From NCBI GenBank assembly GCA_001784555.1, contig MFRM01000009.1, forward strand, positions 28,350-70,393: a DNA stretch of 42,044 bases, given 5' to 3'. The notes below the pieces were generated by a model. It had not been told where the DNA came from. It ran no database searches and worked only from the letters and a program-made list of their open reading frames with translations. The DNA is from Candidatus Melainabacteria bacterium RIFCSPHIGHO2_02_FULL_34_12 (lineage in GTDB: Bacteria; Cyanobacteriota; Vampirovibrionia; 2-02-FULL-35-15). Position 1 is the first letter of the stretch. Every line of letters starts with the position of its first letter. A program made the position numbers and the translations under genes. This document shows positions 33,134-39,868 of the stretch, one piece after another.

Positions 33134-33313
33134 ATGGGTAAAGAAACATTAGTAGTTGGTTCAAAAGTCAAAGATTTTATTAAAGATTCAGATTTAAGAT
33201 CTGACGGCGACTTGGTTGAAGCACTTTCTTCAAAAGTAGAAGAAATGCTTAAATGTGCAATGAGTCGTTGCAAAGAAAATGGCAGAAGCACTGTCAGACC
33301 TTGCGATCTTTAA
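33134..33313 (+). CDS. Bacterial histone-fold DNA-binding protein (59 residues)
   Basis: A short ORF beginning MGKETLVVGSKVKDFIK and ending RCKENGRSTVRPCDL. It has the layout of a minimal single histone fold: helix 1 (SKVKDFIKDS), loop 1 (DLRSDGD), a long helix 2 (LVEALSSKVEEMLKCAMSRC) and helix 3 after the conserved GRSTVRPCDL. In that segment the R-x-T pair contacts DNA and the final Asp forms the clamp seen in archaeal and Bdellovibrio-type histones. Cys residues at 43, 48 and 57 are unusual. Ribosome-binding site AAAGGAGAT (33121-33129) is excellent, and a strong hairpin terminator follows, so the gene is a discrete, probably well-expressed unit. Confidence 0.88.
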   Translation: MGKETLVVGSKVKDFIKDSDLRSDGDLVEALSSKVEEMLKCAMSRCKENGRSTVRPCDL

Positions 33314-33332
33314 TATAAACTTATTAAACATA

Positions 33333-33377
33333 AAAAAACAGGTAAGCTTTAATTAGTTTATCTGTTTTTATTTTTCT
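33333..33377. terminator. Bidirectional terminator between the histone and patatin-like genes
   Basis: AAAAACAGGTAA pairs with TTATCTGTTTTT (one G-T pair) and is followed by TATTTTTC; the A-run on the other side gives a T-run on the minus strand. It serves both convergent genes. Confidence 0.75.
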
Positions 33378-33402
33378 ACATTTTTACATTCCTACATTCC
33401 TA
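33370..33402. repeat. 8-bp tandem repeat at the 3' end of the patatin-like gene
   Basis: Plus-strand units CTACATTT, TTACATTC, CTACATTC and CTACATTG. Read on the minus strand the array supplies the stop codon: TAG-GAATG-TAG-GAATG-TAA-AAATG-TAG. Confidence 0.7.
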
Positions 33403-34932
33403 CATTGCAGCAGCAGCTCTGGATTTCTGAAGAAGCGACCGTATACTCCAAGTCGATCTGGCTTGTGAATCATTTACTGATTCAGGATTTTGATTTTTTC
33501 CAATTGCTTTATCTATATCATGTTTAATTAGTTCATAAGGACTTAAACCTCTTTCTCCGTTTGAAGAAACGAATTCTTCATCTACAAGATTTCTAAAGAA
33601 CTGATCAATAACTGAATTATCAACATCTTTATAATCACTTAGTGGAATAGAAGCACCGATAACTGTCTCTCTTACATCTTCCGGAGCTGCATTAAGCCCT
33701 CCTGTTTTAATTACTGCAATTTCTCTATTAAGCGGATTTATTGCTGCACAATTTGCTGCAAGATAAGTTCTAGATATACCCAGTTTTCTAAGTCTTGGAT
33801 TTATATTATTTCCCAGAGCCCAATCATAATAGTCCATTCCTTTAAGTATTGAATTAACAATAAAATCAATATCTACTTTTACTTTGCTTTTCCGAACACC
33901 ACCTTCTTTTTTTAGCTTTTTTATATCTGTTCTTGTTACGTCGCTATAATCCATTACAAAGTAAATCTTAGGAAAGTCAGTTTCACCCCTTCTGTATCTT
34001 TCTATTTGTTCTTCCATTAGATTAAGAGGAGTACGGAGGATTGGATTTGAACCAGCATCAAAAAAGAAATGTCTATTTCCTGAACGGTCTTCAATGTAAC
34101 AATTCCCAAATGTCGGATCAAAAAGATCAAAAATTAATCCGGGTAAATTAGTCGCAGCACCTAAAACTGTTTTTAAAGAGAGCTCGTCAACATTTATACC
34201 AAGTCTTTCTTCAAGCTCGCTTAACGTTAGATAAATATCGGGAGAAAAAAGTCGGTGTGGAAATCTTTCTGTAGTTGGTTCTCCAACAACCACATCAAAT
34301 GTAGAACCTGTTTCTTTTAGGTGCTTTCCTTTTATCTCACTGACTCCTCTGCCTGTAGATGCTTCAAAAGCCTCACACATTAAACTATTTGCCCAGGCTT
34401 CAAGATTAGAACGACTTTTACAAAAGCTTCCAAATGGTGCTTCTATGGTGGCATTTAAACTTTGAGAACCGCTACAACCAAAGGCTCTGCCTGCAGCCTG
34501 AAAAGCCCCGGCAGAATTTGCAATATATTTGCTGTAATTTAAACCAGCCAGAAGTTTTACATATGTTAAAACTAGACCTATTCCGCTTCCAGCAATTGCT
34601 TTCATTCCGCCGCCAGACCAAATTTCGCCGACAAACAAATGTTTCTTTTTGTCCAGGCTAAGTGCTTTAACTATTTTTAAAAACTTTTTCTGATTTTCTG
34701 TTGAAAGAGAATTTACAAAAGTTCTTATCTGTAAAGTAAGGCTTCTCCAATTGCTGTGATTGCATTCTATATTTTGTTTAATTAATGCTTCTAAGTCACT
34801 GTCTATTTCATGTTTATGATCACCGGCTTGATGTGGATTTCTAAGAACAGAAATTCTGCTTTTGGGTACTGCACCTGTAGTAGCACCTGAAAAAACACTT
34901 AGTTTTCCCGTTGAACCGGTAAGTTCTATCAT
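33400..34932 (-). CDS. Patatin-like phospholipase family protein
   Basis: A 510-residue protein with a patatin-like catalytic layout. The oxyanion loop SGGGMKAIAGSG is at about 106-117, the nucleophile Ser140 in IANSAGAFQ (Ala replaces the first Gly of GxSxG), and the partner Asp292 in FFDAGSNPILRTP (the DG[AG] position reads DAG). Patatins are Ser-Asp dyad lipid acyl hydrolases. The altered nucleophile elbow leaves activity uncertain. About 100 N-terminal residues precede the domain, starting MIELTGSTGKLSVFSG, without a signal peptide. It converges with the histone gene and shares a terminator with it. Confidence 0.75.
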   Translation of the reverse strand: MIELTGSTGKLSVFSGATTGAVPKSRISVLRNPHQAGDHKHEIDSDLEALIKQNIECNHSNWRSLTLQIRTFVNSLSTENQKKFLKIVKALSLDKKKHLFVGEIWSGGGMKAIAGSGIGLVLTYVKLLAGLNYSKYIANSAGAFQAAGRAFGCSGSQSLNATIEAPFGSFCKSRSNLEAWANSLMCEAFEASTGRGVSEIKGKHLKETGSTFDVVVGEPTTERFPHRLFSPDIYLTLSELEERLGINVDELSLKTVLGAATNLPGLIFDLFDPTFGNCYIEDRSGNRHFFFDAGSNPILRTPLNLMEEQIERYRRGETDFPKIYFVMDYSDVTRTDIKKLKKEGGVRKSKVKVDIDFIVNSILKGMDYYDWALGNNINPRLRKLGISRTYLAANCAAINPLNREIAVIKTGGLNAAPEDVRETVIGASIPLSDYKDVDNSVIDQFFRNLVDEEFVSSNGERGLSPYELIKHDIDKAIGKNQNPESVNDSQARSTWSIRSLLQKSRAAAAM

Positions 34933-35015
34933 CTTGCTGTTAATTAATTCCTATTAAGAGCTATTCTACACTAAAATGCTGGCATGATAATAAAATGTAA
35001 TTTAAATCTTACAAG

Positions 35016-37514
35016 CTAACTCAAAAAACTGGCAAATTTTGATTTAGCAAACCATAATTTAATTCCAATAAAAACCTTGGCATTCAATTTTCCGGATTTT
35101 AATACATTTTTTAGCTCTTTATCGCTAGGAACATATGAGGGATTATTTATTAGTTTTCTGGTTAGATTAGCTGCATTTCTTGAAAATAGCCTAAATTTTG
35201 GCTGCTTTAATTTTTTTAGGTGGTATTTTTTTACAATCTCAACCGAGTAATCATCTTTATCATAATTTTCTTTCTTTGCTGGCTTAGAATATATATTTAT
35301 TCCTTCTACTTTATTTTCAATGAGTGCTGCTTTTATATGAGGAATATCGCTTTGTAAAACCAGTTTGTCAAAAAATCCAACTTCATGAGCATCTTCAGCA
35401 CCTAAAATAACCAGTCCTTTTTTAATCGGTGGAGCCATTAATGCAAGAGCTAATTTTTTTCCTGCAATTTTTGGAAATGTTTCTGTTCCTCCCCATGCAG
35501 GAAAGATATGAACCAGGTTTACCTCGGGGAAAGAAACACCTGCATTAAATGAAGCAATTCTGTAATCACAGGCAGAAATAAGCTCAGCTCCTCCGCCAAG
35601 AGCAAGACCATCTAAAATAGCAACAGTAGGTTTTGAACATTTTGCTATATCGTTCATTATTATGGACTTACCAAACTGAACATAATCGGTAGTTTTTTCA
35701 GGATCCCAGTTTATTTTATTTACATAGTCAAGATTTGCACCTGCACTAAATGAACCGCCGCCCTGGCTTGAAATAAATATAGATTTAATATCTGAATCTT
35801 TTTCAAATGCTTTAATTGCATCCCTGATTCCTGTTAACATCTCTATGCTTAAAGAGTTTTGCATCATTTGTAAGTATTGAATGTGCAGTTTACCTAAAAC
35901 AATATTTCCAATGCCATCCTGTTTATATGTTTGAACTCCAGAAATATCAGAATCTTTTAAATCAATTACAAATCCTAGTTTTGAGATTCCTGTTTTCTGG
36001 TTTCCGTTTAAATTTTTATTAGCAAGTTTTGTAAGTTCTGTAGTTTTTTCTTTTCCGAGTTCTAAAATTAGTTCAAATGGTCCAGTATTCCAGTAAAAGC
36101 CTTGTTTGCATGCAATTTCTATGTCCTGTATAGTGCCAAGCCCTTCATTATATATCTCCTGAGCAATGGTTATATATGCTCCCTTAAGTCTGTTGCTTAT
36201 TTCTTCTTCAGATGTTGTGCTGCTGGCATTGGAATTATTTGAGCTAAAAAAATCATAAGGTTCAATGGAAAAATCTGATTTAAGATTCAAGAGAGATTTT
36301 TTTAATTTTTCAAGCTGTGATTTTGCTTTTAATTTTAATTTTCCTACGGAGGCTGGAACTTTAAAGAATGTCCCCAGAGGTGTATGATTTTCAAGAATGG
36401 TCCCATAGAGAATCTTTTGATTTAACTTACCAATTACTTCTTCTGTAAGCTCTTTCTTCTTTGAAAGTATTTTTCCTTTTTCATCGTCAGTGCTAGCTTT
36501 TTTTATTTTTTCATCGCAATTAGAGATTTTTTTATAAAGAGCAGTCTCGTCATTAAAAAAAGCAAGCTTTGGGGCGGCTTCAAACTGTTTTTGCGCACTT
36601 TTTAATTTTACTTTTATTTGTTCTGAATAAAAAGTTTCAAGAAAAACCTTATCAATTAAATCCGGATTAACCCCTTCTTCTGCTATTCTAAGGGCTTCAT
36701 TTAACACACCGACAAGCACTCTGTTTGCAATGGCTCCGGGAGAATCCTTCCAGCAGATAATAGGTTTCTTCCCCATGCTTATAGCCAGCTCACGCATAGC
36801 AAGAACAACATCTACTGATGTTTCAGGACCAGCAATTACTTCAACAAGAGGGTGTCTGTCAGCAGGATCAAAAAAGTGTAAACCTACAACTCTCTCCAGG
36901 TTAGGTACTCTTTTTGCATTTGCAATGTCTGATATTTTAAGTGAAGAAGTATTAGTAGCAAGAATGGCTTCATCATGAAGTGCATATGCATAAAAACCAA
37001 AAACGCTTTGTTTAAACTCAGTATTTTCAGGACCTGCTTCTACAAACAAAAAAGCTTTTTTAAAATTTGTAAGAGCATGTACATCATCAAAAATATTTTT
37101 ATCTACAAATTCTTCGGCAAAAGCATGTTTATCTGCTTGGGCTTCTAATGATGGTAATTTTCCTTCAAGAACATATGATTGCCCGATTAATTCCCTCTCT
37201 TTTATTTTTTCAAGCTGTTGATAAGCAAGTTTTCGATATTTTGCAGCTTTTTGCTGGTTTATTATAGTTCTTTTTGCAGCCTTTTCTAGTAGCTCTTTAT
37301 TTACATCGGTTCTTAAGGTAAGAACATCTGCTCTGTTTAATGAATCACAAATACTTGCTCCCATATGTCCGGCAGCACCCAGTACAATGGCAGAATTTTC
37401 CTGAATATTTCTTAATATAGATGAAGCAATCCTTAAAGGAGCTGAAGCAAAATTTCCATATTTTTTCTTATAATCAATTTTTAATTTAGTCAGTTCACCC
37501 AATGCTTGTTTCAT
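35016..37514 (-). CDS. FadN-like 3-hydroxyacyl-CoA dehydrogenase / enoyl-CoA hydratase
   Basis: A two-domain beta-oxidation enzyme (832 residues from the ATG at 37514). The N-terminal NAD-binding fold has VLGAAGHMGASI, followed by the dehydrogenase signature GLHFFDPADRHPLVEVI and the helical domain (KDSPGAIANRVLVGV). The C-terminal crotonase domain has GSFSAGANLD, GLALGGGAELISACDYR and FPEVNLVHIFPAWGGTE. The dehydrogenase-first order matches Bacillus FadN rather than E. coli FadB. ATG 37514 is preferred over the TTG at 37538 because AAAGGA lies six bases before it and it avoids overlapping the upstream gene. A thiolase is not in the window. Confidence 0.92.
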   Translation of the reverse strand: MKQALGELTKLKIDYKKKYGNFASAPLRIASSILRNIQENSAIVLGAAGHMGASICDSLNRADVLTLRTDVNKELLEKAAKRTIINQQKAAKYRKLAYQQLEKIKERELIGQSYVLEGKLPSLEAQADKHAFAEEFVDKNIFDDVHALTNFKKAFLFVEAGPENTEFKQSVFGFYAYALHDEAILATNTSSLKISDIANAKRVPNLERVVGLHFFDPADRHPLVEVIAGPETSVDVVLAMRELAISMGKKPIICWKDSPGAIANRVLVGVLNEALRIAEEGVNPDLIDKVFLETFYSEQIKVKLKSAQKQFEAAPKLAFFNDETALYKKISNCDEKIKKASTDDEKGKILSKKKELTEEVIGKLNQKILYGTILENHTPLGTFFKVPASVGKLKLKAKSQLEKLKKSLLNLKSDFSIEPYDFFSSNNSNASSTTSEEEISNRLKGAYITIAQEIYNEGLGTIQDIEIACKQGFYWNTGPFELILELGKEKTTELTKLANKNLNGNQKTGISKLGFVIDLKDSDISGVQTYKQDGIGNIVLGKLHIQYLQMMQNSLSIEMLTGIRDAIKAFEKDSDIKSIFISSQGGGSFSAGANLDYVNKINWDPEKTTDYVQFGKSIIMNDIAKCSKPTVAILDGLALGGGAELISACDYRIASFNAGVSFPEVNLVHIFPAWGGTETFPKIAGKKLALALMAPPIKKGLVILGAEDAHEVGFFDKLVLQSDIPHIKAALIENKVEGINIYSKPAKKENYDKDDYSVEIVKKYHLKKLKQPKFRLFSRNAANLTRKLINNPSYVPSDKELKNVLKSGKLNAKVFIGIKLWFAKSKFASFLS

Positions 37515-37524
37515 TATGATTCCT

Positions 37525-38337
37525 TTATTCACACTCAAATGTACTTAATCTTCCGGAAAGTGGATCAGGAGCTTTTTTATCGCAATATCTTAGAAGTGGA
37601 AGCATGCATGGTTTCTTTTTTCCTTTGCATTGATTAATTGTAATGCATTTATATCCAGCTTTACAGCATTTTGTACCACAGGGATTTTTACATTTAGTTC
37701 CATCTGTTTTTAATTCTTTAATTTTTGTCTCAATAGCTTTGCAGTAGGCACATTTAGTACATGTTTGTTTAATAAGGTTTTCGCCTTCTTTACAGTTTTG
37801 TTGTGTTTGTGTACATACTATGCATTTAGGTTTTTCTTTTTTTTTTATTGGTGTTACTTTTTTTGCTTGTTTTGGTTTCTCTGGTTTTTTAACACAGCAT
37901 TTATTTCTGCAGATTTGATTTTGACTGCATTGTTTTTGGGAAGTACAGCTTTTAATGCAGGGCTTTATAATAACTTTTTTTTGTCTTTTTGGATTTTGTG
38001 CACAACAGTCATTAATGCATAGTTGCCCTGTTTGACATTGGGCATGTATTAAACATTTCTGACAATCACCTTTAGTTTCTTCAAGAGTAGAAGTAGGAGT
38101 GGGTGATGCTAAATCAATAGGCTCACAATGAGCACATTGGTCACAAGTTTGGAATACTAATTTTTCGTTTTCTTTACAGTCAGGTACTACCTGAGTACAG
38201 AGAATGCATTCAGCATTTTTACCTTCGCCTTCACCCTCTAGAATTTGTGCCTTTGAAAGGTTTAAGTCAGATATGAATAAAATAAAAAGAAATAAAAAAA
38301 TGTACTGCAATAAAGATTTATTTTTCATATCAGACAT
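37525..38337 (-). CDS. Secreted cysteine-rich repeat protein
   Basis: A 270-residue protein with a signal peptide (hydrophobic residues about 10-26, cleavage near SKAQ) and more than 40 cysteines. Two internal repeats are visible. Type A: CILCTQVVPDCKENEKLV with CDQCAHC, and later CIVCTQTQQNCKEGENLI with CTKCAYC. Type B: CQKCLIHAQCQTGQLC with CCAQNP, and CIKSCTSQKQCSQNQIC with CCVKKP. Type B resembles small disulfide knots of the metalloprotease-inhibitor or EB-module kind. Lys/Pro-rich linkers separate the blocks. It is likely an extracellular disulfide-rich protein; function unknown. It is 10 bp upstream of the FadN-like gene on the same strand. Confidence 0.75.
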   Translation of the reverse strand: MSDMKNKSLLQYIFLFLFILFISDLNLSKAQILEGEGEGKNAECILCTQVVPDCKENEKLVFQTCDQCAHCEPIDLASPTPTSTLEETKGDCQKCLIHAQCQTGQLCINDCCAQNPKRQKKVIIKPCIKSCTSQKQCSQNQICRNKCCVKKPEKPKQAKKVTPIKKKEKPKCIVCTQTQQNCKEGENLIKQTCTKCAYCKAIETKIKELKTDGTKCKNPCGTKCCKAGYKCITINQCKGKKKPCMLPLLRYCDKKAPDPLSGRLSTFECE

Positions 38338-38350
38338 TATTTTAAAGCAT

Positions 38351-39766
38351 TTAAGGATAAACGTATTTCCAAAGATATACTTTCTCTGGTTCTTCAGTCT
38401 TATAATCTTTAAGCTGCCTTTTATACATAAGGAATATCTGAATTTCTTTTATTTGTTTTGCATATGGATGTTTTTCATTCCATTTACGGTATAAATATGC
38501 ACAATAATGAGGAAATAACAAATTCCGGGAATATTCAAACCATGCTAAATGAAGCATATATCCTCTCCAGTGTCTGTTTTTATATGAATAAGTAGCATAG
38601 TCAGGTTTTTTCCAGCTGACTTTTTTACCATCCTGAAAAAGATCTACTTCTGTTCCATCTCTTAATTTTGCAGGAATAACGTACCAGTAGCTGACAGAAG
38701 CAAGAGGACAATATAAGCTCCATTTTTGATCAAGTCTTAAAGAATATCCAATCCACTGTAAACGTTCAGGGATTTTAAATCTTTCGTTTATTGTTCCTAA
38801 ATTCCACCATAATACATAAATAAAAAGAAAACTCACAAGAATATTTATAAATCTAGAACTATTAATATTTGTACCGGCAGGCTCTTGGGAAAAATGTGAA
38901 AAAGTTTTAGGTATCGGTAAATAAGGTAACATTGCAATTGAAGATACCCATGGAAAAAGTGTAAGTTCAATGCATAAACCCATGGTTGATTGAAATACTA
39001 TAAATGCACTAATTATAATTACCCGGAATATGCTTGTAAAAAACGGCATAAAAAGAAGAACAGGACCAATCATTTCAAACCAGAATGAGGCATGGGTTAA
39101 AGTTTTCATAATATCAGGATGTTGAAATAAGATTTTTCCAAACCTTGTCAGATAGTGATCCTGGCATAGGGCATAATAAATAGCGCTTCCATCCTGCCAT
39201 TCAGGAGTTCTGGATTTAAACACAACTGAAAACCAATATAAGATTAATATCTGACTTAAAAGTGTAACTGATGCAGCTGAAAACATTTTTTCAGGGAGTT
39301 TTTCTTTAGGCGGATTTAAAATACCATCAAGTGAAAATCTCGCTCCAAGTGGAAGAAAAATACTCCAGAAAAGAATCATTCTTAGAAGTTCATCTCCTCC
39401 AATTAAAATAAATGGCATTCTCACATGAAGCGAAACCATGAAAATCCATGAAAGCAAGGTAGCTATTTTAGTCTGAAATCCTATTAGTAAACAAAATGCA
39501 AAAATAAGTGCAACTATAAAAAATATAAGCTGTATTCCATATGAACCGTTTGAAAGATGAAAAGAAAAATTATAAAGATTACTGTAGTTGTTTATTAAAA
39601 CAGTTCGTGGGAAAACCCCGTTATCTACATAAAATGCATCTAAATCTCTAAGCCTCTGTAATAAATCAATAATAATTATTACAGCAAGGCAAATTCTAAA
39701 TAATGCAAGGGTTCTTAAATCAATTCCAAATAATTCTTTAAGTTTTGAACTGATTTTGTTAATCAT
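38351..39766 (-). CDS. HTTM-domain membrane protein (vitamin K gamma-carboxylase-like)
   Basis: About 471 residues with an HTTM (horizontally transferred transmembrane) domain: the first helix LALFRICLAVIIIIDLLQRL is followed by YVDNGVFPR, then several helices including SLHVRMPFILIGGDELLRMI and WSIFLPLGARFSLD. Bacterial HTTM proteins are related to the membrane part of vitamin-K-dependent gamma-glutamyl carboxylase but usually have unknown roles. The C-terminal third (about 300-470) is soluble and Trp/Tyr/Lys-rich. ATG at 39766 is used; an upstream TTG at 39805 would add 13 residues. It precedes the cysteine-rich gene by 13 bp and is probably cotranscribed with it. Confidence 0.82.
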   Translation of the reverse strand: MINKISSKLKELFGIDLRTLALFRICLAVIIIIDLLQRLRDLDAFYVDNGVFPRTVLINNYSNLYNFSFHLSNGSYGIQLIFFIVALIFAFCLLIGFQTKIATLLSWIFMVSLHVRMPFILIGGDELLRMILFWSIFLPLGARFSLDGILNPPKEKLPEKMFSAASVTLLSQILILYWFSVVFKSRTPEWQDGSAIYYALCQDHYLTRFGKILFQHPDIMKTLTHASFWFEMIGPVLLFMPFFTSIFRVIIISAFIVFQSTMGLCIELTLFPWVSSIAMLPYLPIPKTFSHFSQEPAGTNINSSRFINILVSFLFIYVLWWNLGTINERFKIPERLQWIGYSLRLDQKWSLYCPLASVSYWYVIPAKLRDGTEVDLFQDGKKVSWKKPDYATYSYKNRHWRGYMLHLAWFEYSRNLLFPHYCAYLYRKWNEKHPYAKQIKEIQIFLMYKRQLKDYKTEEPEKVYLWKYVYP

Positions 39767-39868
39767 AAATGCAATAGTTATATTCCACTTTAAATTAGAA
39801 CTCAAAATGTTTATATAACATTGTTATTATTTGTAAAATCATTTAAGCATTGAATACTCTTTGGTGAG

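Noticed and set aside
33097-33291. 64-codon minus-strand ORF
   Set aside because: It is the antisense of the histone gene, which has a much better ribosome-binding site and a clear family signature.
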